Below are positions 1 to 8,108 of a stretch of DNA of 64,000 nucleotides, one piece after another. The position numbers were made by a program, and so were the translations under genes. This DNA comes from Paracoccus marcusii. GTDB lineage: Bacteria; Pseudomonadota; Alphaproteobacteria; Rhodobacterales; Rhodobacteraceae. The notes beneath the pieces are model-generated. The model was not told where the DNA came from. It did no database searches and worked only from the letters and a program-made list of their open reading frames with translations. Every line of letters begins with the position of its first letter. Within the stretch, counting starts at the first letter, position 1. Location: positions 2,864,501-2,928,500 of the forward strand of contig NZ_CP117466.1 in assembly GCF_028621715.1 (NCBI RefSeq), in the 5' to 3' direction.

Positions 1-395
1 CCGAGACGATCCGCGCGTTCTTTCCCCCCGGCACCCGGTCGCCCCTGCACGCATCGGGGATCGGCAAGGCGCTGCTGGCGTTCCGGCCCGACAGCGTCGC
101 GGCACTGGGTCCCCTGGCGCGGTTCACCGACACCACGCTGACCGACCCCGTGGCGCTGGAGGCAGACCTGGCCCGCATCCGGCACCGCGGCTTTTCCTTC
201 GACGACGAGGAACGCAGCCGGGGCATGCGCTGCATCGCGGCCCCCGTCTTCGATCTGTCCGGAGAGGCGATCGCCGGGATCAGCGTCAGCGGCCCCACGC
301 ACCGCATCGGGGCCGAACACGTCAAGACCCTGGGCGCGGTGGTGGCCGCCGCTGCGGCCAACCTGTCCGATGCCTTGGGCGGCCCGACCCGCTGA
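1..395 (+). CDS. IclR-family transcriptional regulator, C-terminal part (5' truncated by window edge)
   Basis: The reading frame is open from the first bases and ends at TGA 393-395, so only about 130 C-terminal residues are visible. They match the effector-binding (GAF-like) domain of IclR regulators: a segment ending LHASGIGKALLAF, then RGFSFDDEERSRGMRCIAAPVFD and a hydrophobic AIAGISVSGP strand near the end. The DNA-binding helix-turn-helix lies outside the window. The gene converges on a purine permease next to allantoin-degradation genes. IclR regulators such as AllR often control this pathway, so a local role is likely but only inferred. An internal ATG at 150 is not the true start, because the family domain clearly begins upstream of it. 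Confidence 0.85.
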   Translation, partial: ETIRAFFPPGTRSPLHASGIGKALLAFRPDSVAALGPLARFTDTTLTDPVALEADLARIRHRGFSFDDEERSRGMRCIAAPVFDLSGEAIAGISVSGPTHRIGAEHVKTLGAVVAAAAANLSDALGGPTR

Positions 396-401
396 CCGGG
401 G

Positions 402-1703
402 TCAGTGCGCGCCGAACAGCGCGAACTTGGCCACGAACAGGGCCGCGATGATCCAGGTCGCGGCATGCACCTCGCGCGCGCGGCCGGTCAGCAGCTTGAT
501 CACGGCATAGCTGATGAAGCCGAAGGCCAAGCCGTTGGCGATGGAATAAGTCAGCGGCATGGCGATGGCGGTCAGCACCGAAGGCGCGGCCTCGGTCACG
601 TCGTCCCAGCTGACCTCGGCCAGCTCGCGCACCATCAGCGTCGCGACATACAGAAGGGCGGGCGCGGTCGCATAGGCGGGCACCGACCCGGCCAGCGGCG
701 CAAAGAACATCGCGGCCAGGAACAGCAGGCCCACGACCACGGCGGTCAGGCCGGTCCGGCCCCCCGCCTGCACGCCCGACGCGCTTTCCACATAGGCGGT
801 CGTCGAGGACGTGCCCAGCAGCGCACCGGCCGTGATCGCGGTCGAATCCGCCATCAGCGCGCGGCCCAGGTTCTTGTTCTTGTGGGTCGGCCCCTCGGTC
901 AGCAGGCCCGCGCGCTTGGCCACGCCGATCAGCGTGCCGGTGGCGTCGAAGACCTCGACCAGGACCATGACCAGAACGACCTGGAAGATGCCGAAGGTCA
1001 GCGCGCCCATCAGGTCCATCTGCAGGAAGGTCGGCGCGATCGACGGCGGCATGGACATGACGCCCGAAAACTGGCTGACGCCAAGAACGATCGCCGCGAC
1101 CGTCACCACCAGAATGCCGATCAGGATCGCCCCCGTGACCCGCAGCGCATCCAGCGTCACGATCAGGAAGAACCCGCAGATCGTCAGCAGCGTGCCCGTG
1201 GCTGTCAGATCGCCCAGCGCGACCAGCGTCGCGGGGTTGCCCACCACGATGCCCGACGACTGCAGCGCGATGATCGCCAGGAACAGCCCGATGCCCGCCG
1301 CGATGGCGCTGCGCATCGATGCGGGGATGCCCGCGATCAGCCAGCGCCGGATGCCCGTCAGCGACAAGAACAGGAAGATCATCCCGCTAATGAACACCGC
1401 GCCCAGCGCCTGCTGCCAGGTAAAGCCCATGACGCCCACGACGGTGAAGGCGAAGAAGGCGTTCAGCCCCATGCCCGGCGCCATGCCGATGGGCCAGTTG
1501 GCCCACATCCCCATGATCAGCGAGCCCAGCGCCGCGGCAAGGCAGGTCGCGACGAAGACCGCGTCGCGGTCCATGCCGGTTGTGGACAGAATGTCCGGAT
1601 TGACGAAGATGATATATGCCATCGTCAGGAAGGTGGTGATCCCGGCGATCACCTCCGTCCTGACGCTGCTGCCTTTTTCGGCAAGTCCAAAATAGCGTTC
1701 CAT
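402..1703 (-). CDS. NCS2-family purine permease (AzgA/hypoxanthine-guanine type)
   Basis: A protein of 433 residues with 12 or more hydrophobic segments, the usual NCS2/AzgA length. Family blocks are visible: TTFLTMAYIIFVNP near the N-terminus, APGMGLNAFFAF, EVFDATGTLIGVAKRAG and GTSSTTAYVESASGV. It should be an inner-membrane proton symporter for purine bases. An in-frame extension up to 1823 exists, but the ATG at 1703 begins the conserved MERYFGL segment and follows a GGGGGGA ribosome site, so I chose it. It is divergent from puuE-uraD, which suits purine uptake feeding the ureide pathway. The exact substrate (hypoxanthine, guanine, adenine or xanthine) cannot be read from sequence alone. 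Confidence 0.9.
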   Translation of the reverse strand: MERYFGLAEKGSSVRTEVIAGITTFLTMAYIIFVNPDILSTTGMDRDAVFVATCLAAALGSLIMGMWANWPIGMAPGMGLNAFFAFTVVGVMGFTWQQALGAVFISGMIFLFLSLTGIRRWLIAGIPASMRSAIAAGIGLFLAIIALQSSGIVVGNPATLVALGDLTATGTLLTICGFFLIVTLDALRVTGAILIGILVVTVAAIVLGVSQFSGVMSMPPSIAPTFLQMDLMGALTFGIFQVVLVMVLVEVFDATGTLIGVAKRAGLLTEGPTHKNKNLGRALMADSTAITAGALLGTSSTTAYVESASGVQAGGRTGLTAVVVGLLFLAAMFFAPLAGSVPAYATAPALLYVATLMVRELAEVSWDDVTEAAPSVLTAIAMPLTYSIANGLAFGFISYAVIKLLTGRAREVHAATWIIAALFVAKFALFGAH

Positions 1704-1790
1704 GCGTCCCCCCTTGGCGGACCCCCCGTCCGCCGTTGGGCCGGACAGTGGGCGGCGCGGCCTCATGCCGCAATTGTCCCCGGCGCGTAA

Positions 1791-1815
1791 GTCTTTCAAC
1801 GCGATTTTGAAAGAC
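1791..1815. promoter_or_regulatory. Perfect 25-bp inverted repeat, candidate operator
   Basis: Arms GTCTTTCAA (1791-1799) and TTGAAAGAC (1807-1815) are exact reverse complements around the 7-nt spacer CGCGATT. The repeat sits about 90 bp upstream of the permease start and about 105 bp upstream of puuE, in the only intergenic region shared by these divergent genes. Such symmetry fits a dimeric regulator site. The IclR protein encoded alongside is the obvious candidate, which is inference. A transcribed hairpin is the alternative, but there is no T-run. Confidence 0.5.
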
Positions 1816-1921
1816 CCGACCATTGTCGCGCATTCCTTGATACAGAATTCCGTCCCTGACCGCTTGTCCTTACGCGGCCGCCGCGCTTTGCTGACGCAAC
1901 GACAGGCACAAGGGGAGAGAG

Positions 1922-3328
1922 ATGCGCTACAGCCGAGACCTGACCGGATATGGCCGGACCACCCCCGATCCCCGCTGGCCGGGCGGTGCCCGCATCGCCG
2001 TCCAGATCGTCCTCAACTATGAGGAAGGCGGAGAGAACAGCATCGAGCATGGCGATCCCGCCTCGGAGGCGTTCCTGTCCGAGATCATCGGCGCCCAGCC
2101 CTGGCCCGGCCAGCGGCACTGGAACATGGAATCGATCTATGACTATGGCGCGCGGTCGGGCTTCTGGCGGATGCACCGCATGCTTTGCGACCTGCCGATC
2201 ACCGTCTATGGCGTCGCCACCGCGCTGGAGCGCAGCCCCGAACAGGTTGCCGCCATGCAGGAGGCCGGGTGGGAGATCGCGACCCATGGCCTAAAGTGGA
2301 TCGACTATCGCAACGTCCCGCGCGAGGTCGAGGCCGACCACATCGCCCAGGCCGTGGCCCTGCACACCGCCGTCACCGGCGAACGCCCGCACGGCTTCTA
2401 TCAGGGGCGCACGTCGATGAACACGGTGGCCTTGGGCTGCGAGGAAGGCGGGTTTGCCTATCTGGCCGACACCATCGCGGACGAACTGCCCTATTGGCAC
2501 GTCCACAACGGCCGGCCGCAGCTGATGGTGCCCTATACGATGGACGCCAACGACATGCGCTTTTCCAGCGGACAAGGGTTCGGAACGGGGACCGACTTCT
2601 TCGACTATCTGCGCGACAGCTTCGACATCCTCTACGCCGAAGGGGCCGCCGGCGCGCCCAAGATGATGTCCATCGGCCTGCATTGCCGCTTGGCCGGGCG
2701 CCCCGGTCGCGCGATGGCGATCCAGCGGTTCCTGGACCACGCCCGCAGCCACGAGGGCGTCTGGTTCGCCAGCCGCCTGGACATCGCCCGCCATTGGGCG
2801 GCCGAACATCCGTTCCAGCCCCGCACGCGCCCGTCGCAGATGGACCGCGACGCCTTTGTCGCGCGGTTCGGCGGCGTCTATGAACATTCGCCCTTCATCG
2901 CCGAACGCGTCTGGGATGCCGAGATGGGTGCCGTCCACGACACGCCGGGCGGCCTTGCCGGACGCATGGCACAGATGTTCCGCGCGTCAGGCGACGACGA
3001 ACGACTGGGCGTGCTGCAGGCCCACCCCGATCTGGCGGGCAAGCTGGCGCTGGCAAAGCGTCTGACCGCCGACAGCACCGCCGAACAGGCCAGCGCCGGG
3101 CTGGACGCGCTGACCGATGCGGAACGGGCCGAATTCACGCGCCTGAACGACGCCTATGTCGCCAAGCACGGCTTTCCGTTCATCATCGCGGTCCGTGACC
3201 ACGACAAGGCGGGCATCCTGTCCGCCATGCAGGCCCGCGTCGACAACGACACCGCCACCGAACGCGCCACAGCCGAGGCGCAGGTCACCCGCATCGCCAC
3301 CCTTCGCCTGAAAGAGATCCTGAAATGA
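1922..3328 (+). CDS. puuE: Bifunctional allantoinase (PuuE-type) / OHCU decarboxylase (UraD) fusion
   Basis: Residues 1-300 or so form a polysaccharide-deacetylase-fold, metal-independent allantoinase of the PuuE type (RYSRDLTGYG start, NYEEGGENSIEHGD, YGVATALERSPE, GFYQGRTSMNT). Residues from about 303 to 468 form a 2-oxo-4-hydroxy-4-carboxy-5-ureidoimidazoline decarboxylase: HPDLAGK with the likely catalytic His368, KHGFPFIIAV, and a closing ARIATLRLKEIL-like helix. The two activities act one after the other in urate-to-allantoate breakdown. The start is preceded by AGGGGAGAGAG. The stop overlaps allE (ATGA), indicating translational coupling. Urate oxidase and hydroxyisourate hydrolase are not in view and may lie to the left. 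Confidence 0.93.
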   Translation: MRYSRDLTGYGRTTPDPRWPGGARIAVQIVLNYEEGGENSIEHGDPASEAFLSEIIGAQPWPGQRHWNMESIYDYGARSGFWRMHRMLCDLPITVYGVATALERSPEQVAAMQEAGWEIATHGLKWIDYRNVPREVEADHIAQAVALHTAVTGERPHGFYQGRTSMNTVALGCEEGGFAYLADTIADELPYWHVHNGRPQLMVPYTMDANDMRFSSGQGFGTGTDFFDYLRDSFDILYAEGAAGAPKMMSIGLHCRLAGRPGRAMAIQRFLDHARSHEGVWFASRLDIARHWAAEHPFQPRTRPSQMDRDAFVARFGGVYEHSPFIAERVWDAEMGAVHDTPGGLAGRMAQMFRASGDDERLGVLQAHPDLAGKLALAKRLTADSTAEQASAGLDALTDAERAEFTRLNDAYVAKHGFPFIIAVRDHDKAGILSAMQARVDNDTATERATAEAQVTRIATLRLKEILK

Positions 3329-4224
3329 CCCAGACCGGCCCCGCGGGCGCCCCCACCGGCGACATCGCCCAGCTTCCCACCGACGATGCCACCGCGCCGC
3401 GCATCCGCTATGCCGGGCCAGTGGCGGGCCTGCCGCCCCAGACGGGGATGACCACCGACACGGCGATCTTCACCGAGGCCTATGCCGTCATTCCCCGCAC
3501 CGTGATGCGCGACATCGTCACCAGCTATCTGCCCGGCTGGCAGGGGATGCGGTTCTGGATGCTGGCCCGCCCGCTGACCGGATTCGCCGAAACCTTCAGC
3601 CAGTACATCGTCGAACTGGCCGAAGGCGGCGGCAGTGACACGCCCGACGACGACCCCGAGGTCCAGCACGCGATCTTCGTCACCGGCGGCGACATGCAGG
3701 TGGTGATCGACGGGACCGAGCATCTGCTGTCACCTGGCGGCTTTGCCTATATCCCGGCTGGCACGCCGTGGCGGGTCCGGAACCGCACCGCAGGCCCCGC
3801 GGGCTTTCACTGGTGGCGCAAGCGCTGGCAGCCCTTTGCCGGCACGGACAAGCCCGACCCCATCGTGGTGCAGGAACAGGACATCGCCCCGTCCATGATG
3901 CCCGACACGGACGGGGCATGGGGCACCACGCGCTTCATGGACCCGGCCGATCTGCGCCATGACATGCACATCACCGTCGTGACGTTCAAACCCGGCGGCT
4001 CGATCCCCTTCGCGGAAACGCACGTGATGGAACATGGTCTGTTCGTGCTGGAAGGAAAGGCCGTCTATCGCCTGAACCGGGATTGGGTCGAGGTCGGTCC
4101 GGGCGATTACATGTGGCTGCGCGCCTTCTGCCCGCAAGCCTGTTACGCCGGCGGTCCGGGGCCGTTCCGTTATCTGCTGTACAAGGACGTGAACCGCCAC
4201 GCGACGCTGTGGCCGAACCGCTAA
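3325..4224 (+). CDS. allE: (S)-ureidoglycine aminohydrolase, bicupin
   Basis: A 299-residue two-cupin protein matching the AllE/YlbA family, which releases ammonia from (S)-ureidoglycine to give ureidoglycolate. The C-terminal cupin carries the expected metal ligands in FAETHVMEHG (Glu, His, His) and a Gln in the later FCPQACYAGG segment. The N-terminal cupin (HAIFVTGGDMQVV, GGFAYIPAGTPW) is recognisable but lacks such a set. The length is slightly above the usual 260-280 because of an N-terminal extension before VIPRTVMRDIV. The ATG overlaps the puuE-uraD stop. Allantoate amidohydrolase is not seen nearby. Confidence 0.92.
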   Translation: MTQTGPAGAPTGDIAQLPTDDATAPRIRYAGPVAGLPPQTGMTTDTAIFTEAYAVIPRTVMRDIVTSYLPGWQGMRFWMLARPLTGFAETFSQYIVELAEGGGSDTPDDDPEVQHAIFVTGGDMQVVIDGTEHLLSPGGFAYIPAGTPWRVRNRTAGPAGFHWWRKRWQPFAGTDKPDPIVVQEQDIAPSMMPDTDGAWGTTRFMDPADLRHDMHITVVTFKPGGSIPFAETHVMEHGLFVLEGKAVYRLNRDWVEVGPGDYMWLRAFCPQACYAGGPGPFRYLLYKDVNRHATLWPNR

Positions 4225-4240
4225 TTCGCCGGGGCCGCGA

Positions 4241-4570
4241 TCACTTCAGCGGATCGTGGCCCCAGTTCATCAGGGAATAGCGCCAGTCGCTGTGTTCCTT
4301 GTCCTTTTCGGGCCCACCCTGCGCCAAGTGGCGCTTGATGTAGCCCGCGACCTTGGCCATGTGCGACCAGTCGTCGTCGGTCAGGTCGGCCTTCTTCTTG
4401 TCCTTGATGCGCAGGATGTGGCGGCCTGACTTGTGGCCGGTGCTTTCGCCCTGCCCGCCGGTGTCGCCCACCGACTTGCTGTCGTCAGTGTCCAGCCAAT
4501 CCTTCAACTGGGACGGCGTCATGTTCACCAGCTTCTGCCAGTCGTCCCAAACCTGCTCATGCGATGCCAT
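4241..4570 (-). CDS. DUF3140-family protein
   Basis: A small hydrophilic protein of 109 residues (MASHEQVWDDWQKLVNMTPS start; later GHKSGRHILRI and a C-terminal DWRYSLMNWGHDP). It matches the DUF3140 family as I know it, whose function is unknown. The start at 4570 is chosen over an in-frame ATG at 4666 because an AGGAGG site lies just upstream and the family begins there. It converges with allE, 16 bp apart, and is a separate transcription unit. Highly charged and without a signal peptide, it is probably cytoplasmic. Confidence 0.8.
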   Translation of the reverse strand: MASHEQVWDDWQKLVNMTPSQLKDWLDTDDSKSVGDTGGQGESTGHKSGRHILRIKDKKKADLTDDDWSHMAKVAGYIKRHLAQGGPEKDKEHSDWRYSLMNWGHDPLK

Positions 4571-4686
4571 TGAATCCTCCTGCGATCGGCGGAAAAACTC
4601 TTGGCGCCAATGCGCGGTTCCAATCAGGCGGCATTCTGCTATGACCCCGCGTTGCACAGACTGCAAATTATTAACGTGGTAAACAG

Positions 4687-5883
4687 ATGCGGATCATTGG
4701 CCTTGATGCGGCGCGAAGCCTGGCGATCGTGCTGGCGATGTCGTCGCATGTCTTTGCGGATGTGGGCCTTTACGCCCACATGTCCGAACCGCTGACCCGC
4801 GTTGCGGGATTTGCCTTCCAGATCGCCACACCGACCTTCATCCTGCTGTTCGGCACGATGCTGGAGGTGGTCTATCGCCCACGCTGGACCACGCGTCAGG
4901 CGCGCCATGGTGTTGCCATGCGGCTTTTGTCGCGGGCGTTCCAGTGCTGGGTTCTCTATGCGCTGACGATCCTGACGCTGGCCCTGACCGATGACGGCTA
5001 CTCGGTGCCCTACAGCACCGCGACGATCCTGTTCATGGGAAATTCACCCTATACGGAAATTCTGAAGTTCTATGCCATCGTCCTCGCCATCGCGCCGATC
5101 CTGTTGTGGATCCGGGCGCAAACCGGGCTGCTGCCGCTGGCGGTCGCCGCGCTGGCCTGTCACGCGGCGTGGCCCCTGCTCAGCGGCCTTCCGGACGTCC
5201 AGAACGATCTGGGCGCGCCCACCCCCGTGGCCAGCCTCGTGCAGTTTCTGACCGGTTTCGGCGACCTGCCGCTTGCAGGTCCGTCCGTGCTGCACGGGCT
5301 GACGCTGGTCATCGCCGGACAATGCCTGGGCCGCTATCTGACCGGCCGGTCGGCGGCGGGATCGACAGACCCCTTGGCCGATCCGGGCTTTGGCCGCCGG
5401 GTGCGTGCGCTGCTGGTCGGGGGCGCGGGGGTCGCGCTGATCGGCGGGCTGTTCCTCAGCGTCGACGTGATCGACGGCCTGGCAGATGGCAGCCTGCGCC
5501 GGGACAGCAATCCGCTCTATTTCGCAACTGGCATCCTGTCGGCCACGCTGATGACGCTGTTCTTCGTCTGGATGATCGACATCCGCAAGGTCGGAAGCAT
5601 CGGGGCATGGTCTTAAGCCACCTTCTTTGGCCGCACCAGCATGTTCACCTTCGCCTGGGGCAATGTCCTGCTGTATCTGGTCGCCCCCCAGCCCACCGAC
5701 GTGATCGGGGCACTGATATGGACCGCCGCCCTGCTGGCCGCGCTGTGCGTGATGAGCCTTGGTTTCGACCGCGCCGCGCGCCGCTCGACGACGGTGGCGA
5801 CCACGCTGACGCAGCTCAGACGGCCCGCCGACTGGCTGGCCGAACGGCTGCTATGGGGGATGGGCCGACTGCGCGCGGCCTAG
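4687..5883 (+). pseudogene. Acyltransferase-type membrane protein interrupted by an in-frame TAA
   Basis: One frame encodes 309 residues to TAA 5614-5616, then continues without a shift for 89 more codons to TAG 5881-5883. The first part starts IIGLDAARSLAIVLAMSSHVF, typical of acyltransferase-3/OpgC-like multi-span membrane enzymes, and has about nine hydrophobic segments. The part after the stop begins ATFFGRTSMFTFAWGNVLLY, which reads as the natural continuation (final transmembrane helices and a basic tail). A single base change (for example TCA to TAA) would explain it. The gene is either a recent nonsense pseudogene, yields a truncated protein, or the base is a sequencing error. The natural substrate is unknown. 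Confidence 0.75.
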
Positions 5884-5884
5884 C

Positions 5885-6793
5885 TTAAACCTTGGTGGCG
5901 CTGACCGGTGGCGTGACGGTGCGGGCGCGAATGCGCGCCTCGCGCCAGGTGATATAGCTGATCGCCCCGATCATCAGACCGCCGCCCAGGATCACCCACG
6001 GGTCCAGCGGCTCATGGAAGACCAGTACGCCGACCAGGCTGGCCCAGATCAGCTGCAGGAACGTCACCGGCTGCGTGACCGTCAGCGGCGCCGCCGCAAA
6101 GGCCCGCGTCATCGTGTAATGGCCAAGCGTCGCAAAGACCGCGACCAGCGCCAGCCAGCCCAGCTGGCCCATCGTCGGCGGCACCCACTGCGCGATGGCC
6201 AGCGGTGCCAGACCGACCGATACCGTCAGCGACATCATCGCCACGACCACCGCCGCGGGCACGCGACCCGACAGCTGCTTGGCGATCAGATAGGACAGAC
6301 CGAAGGCGACAGCGGCCAGAACCTGGCTCAGATGTCCGGGGTCCAGCTCCCGCAACCCCGGCCGCAGTACGACCAGCGCGCCAATAAGCGCCACCGCCAC
6401 CGCCGCGATCCGCCGCGAGGCCAGCTTTTCACCCAAAAACAGCGCGGCGCAGATCGTCACGATGATGGGGTTCAGAAAGCCGATGGCCGTCACCTCGGCC
6501 ACGGTGATGCGCGACATCGCATAGAACCAAGCGACCACCGCCACCACGTGCAGCGCCCCACGCAGCGCGAACAGCCCCCAGATCCCCCGCGAAAACCCGC
6601 CCCGCAAGGCGCTGGTGATGACCGGGGCCAGAAACACCAATCCGAACAGAAAGCGGATGAACGCCGCCTGTGCCGCGGGCAGCGCGCCGTCCAACCCGCG
6701 CACGATGGTGTTGACCGCGACAAAGCACAGCCCTGTCGCCAGCATCCATCCGATGCCGATCAGGTCGCGGCGTGTCTCGCTTTGCATCTGCAT
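5885..6793 (-). CDS. DMT-superfamily (EamA) transporter
   Basis: A 302-residue protein with ten predicted membrane segments in two EamA repeats, the standard size. Repeat 1 runs from IGIGWMLATGLCFVAVNT through FIRFLFGLVFLAPV; repeat 2 starts at VLAAVAFGLSYLIAKQLSG and ends VILGGGLMIGAISYITWRE. Members export small metabolites such as amino acids or purine-like compounds; the substrate is not deducible here. The frame is open to 6958, but the arginine-rich upstream part is not family-like. An AAAGGCGG site supports starting at 6793 (MQMQ) or the ATG at 6787. It converges with the interrupted acyltransferase, 1 bp apart. Confidence 0.85.
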   Translation of the reverse strand: MQMQSETRRDLIGIGWMLATGLCFVAVNTIVRGLDGALPAAQAAFIRFLFGLVFLAPVITSALRGGFSRGIWGLFALRGALHVVAVVAWFYAMSRITVAEVTAIGFLNPIIVTICAALFLGEKLASRRIAAVAVALIGALVVLRPGLRELDPGHLSQVLAAVAFGLSYLIAKQLSGRVPAAVVVAMMSLTVSVGLAPLAIAQWVPPTMGQLGWLALVAVFATLGHYTMTRAFAAAPLTVTQPVTFLQLIWASLVGVLVFHEPLDPWVILGGGLMIGAISYITWREARIRARTVTPPVSATKV

Positions 6794-6845
6794 GATCTGC
6801 AATTGCCGCCTTTCCCGGCGGCGCGCAAGGCGCAAAACGCAAGAC

Positions 6846-6870
6846 GGGCCGCCCCCGATGGGAACGGCCC
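6846..6870 (-). terminator. Possible terminator of yebC
   Basis: On the minus strand GGGCCG and CGGCCC can pair around a 13-nt loop 21 bases past the yebC stop, followed by GTCTTGCGTTTTGC. The stem is short and the T-run is interrupted, so this is a weak call. It also lies just upstream of the DMT transporter start, so the two genes may be only partly separated. Confidence 0.35.
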
Positions 6871-6890
6871 GCCCGCGCGATCGACGGCGA

Positions 6891-7634
6891 TTACAGTTGC
6901 GCCGCGATCTCTTCCGAGATGTCAAAATTGCCGGTGACGGTCTGGACGTCGTCGTCATCCTCCAGCGTGTCGATCAGGCGCATCAGCTTTTGCGCGGTCT
7001 CAAGGTCGGTGACCTCGGTGGGCGCCTGCGGCTTCCAGATCAGCTTGGCAGTGTCGGATTCGCCCAAGGACGCCTCCAATGCGCTGGACACCTCGTTCAG
7101 CGCGGTGTCGGCGCAATAGATCCAGTGGCCCTCCTCGTCGGATTCGACGTCGTCGGCCCCGGCCTCCAGCGCAGCCAGCATGACCGTATCGGCATCGCCA
7201 GCGGATGCGGGATAGACGATCTCTCCGACCCGGTCGAACATGAAGCTGACCGAACCGGTCTGGCCCATGTCGCCGCCCGACTTGGTGAAATAGCTGCGCA
7301 CGTTCGACGCGGTGCGGTTGCGGTTGTCCGTCATCGCCTCGACCACCAGCGCGATCCCGTTCGGGCCGTAACCCTCATAGCGGATCTCGTCATAGGTCTC
7401 GGCGTCGCCGCCCTGCGATTTCTTGATGGCGCGGTCGATCACGTCTTTTGGGACGGATTTCGACTTGGCCTCCTTGACGGCCAGGCGCAGGCGCGGGTTC
7501 TTTTCAGGATCGGGGTCGCCCATCTTGGCGGCCACGGTGATCTCTTTCGCCAGCTTGGAGAACAGCTTGGACCGCAGCTTGTCCTGCCGGCCCTTGCGGT
7601 GCTGGATGTTGGCCCATTTGGAATGCCCTGCCAT
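6891..7634 (-). CDS. yebC: YebC/PmpR (TACO1) family protein
   Basis: A 247-residue protein with the highly conserved YebC opening [18 protein letters not shown] and the blocks [20 protein letters not shown] and [16 protein letters not shown]. YebC proteins bind nucleic acid and have been described both as transcriptional regulators and as ribosome-associated factors that help at difficult (proline-rich) stretches; mitochondrial TACO1 is the homologue. The protein is full length, ending in an acidic segment. It is usually near ruvC in proteobacteria, but here it sits alone between a DMT transporter and a DUF1127 gene, so context adds little. Confidence 0.95.
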   Translation of the reverse strand: MAGHSKWANIQHRKGRQDKLRSKLFSKLAKEITVAAKMGDPDPEKNPRLRLAVKEAKSKSVPKDVIDRAIKKSQGGDAETYDEIRYEGYGPNGIALVVEAMTDNRNRTASNVRSYFTKSGGDMGQTGSVSFMFDRVGEIVYPASAGDADTVMLAALEAGADDVESDEEGHWIYCADTALNEVSSALEASLGESDTAKLIWKPQAPTEVTDLETAQKLMRLIDTLEDDDDVQTVTGNFDISEEIAAQL

Positions 7635-7710
7635 GTCGGGTCGTCCTTCGTGCGGAAACTGGAATATGGCCCGCTTCTAGTCCAGCGGGCACCCCCATCG
7701 CAATGCGAAA

Positions 7711-7730
7711 CGCGGCCCCAGGGGGCCGCG
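7711..7730 (-). terminator. Hairpin downstream of the DUF1127 gene
   Basis: CGCGGCCCC and GGGGCCGCG are perfect complements separated by 2 nt. The hairpin lies 28 bp past the DUF1127 stop on the minus strand and is followed by TTTCGC. It probably ends the DUF1127 message before yebC. The T-run is short. Confidence 0.5.
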
Positions 7731-7758
7731 CGGTGGTCGTCCGGTGATCGGGCGCGCC

Positions 7759-7986
7759 TTACAGCGCGGCGGAACCGCCCAGGATGCGGCGGACTTCGCC
7801 GTCGCGGGTCAGGCCCTTGGCGGACAGTTCGGCATCCGACATTTGGCTCAGGCGGTTCAGCGCGCGCATCTGCGGGCTTGCCTCGGCGAAAGCGATCATG
7901 AAGCGGCCTACGGCACGGAACGGCGCCAACAGCGAGCCGGCCGAGAAACCGGTGGATTTGTGATCGACAGAAGCGATGGTCGCCAT
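7759..7986 (-). CDS. DUF1127 domain protein
   Basis: A 75-residue basic-acidic protein. It has a variable N-terminus and a C-terminal helix-turn with the DUF1127 signature LSQMSDAELSAKGLTRD. The start ATG at 7986 (MATIASVD) has AAGGAG seven bases upstream; the in-frame ATG at 8010 does not. Short DUF1127 proteins in Alphaproteobacteria have been linked to RNA turnover and to phosphate and carbon metabolism, and some to small-RNA regulation. No specific role is implied here. It has its own promoter region (about 120 bp to the next gene) and a downstream hairpin. Confidence 0.85.
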   Translation of the reverse strand: MATIASVDHKSTGFSAGSLLAPFRAVGRFMIAFAEASPQMRALNRLSQMSDAELSAKGLTRDGEVRRILGGSAAL

Positions 7987-8108
7987 GTGGAAACTCCTTG
8001 CATAGGACAAAGTCGTTTCCTCCCCTGCGCCCTAGATCGGGGTTTTGCCCCCCGATCGCAACCGCCGATGCTGCATGGCAGCATTGCAGTTGCGGCAAAC
8101 GCAAGGCG

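Noticed and set aside
5641..5883. A separate small membrane protein starting at 5641
   Set aside because: It is in the same frame as the interrupted acyltransferase and continues it, and has no ribosome site of its own.
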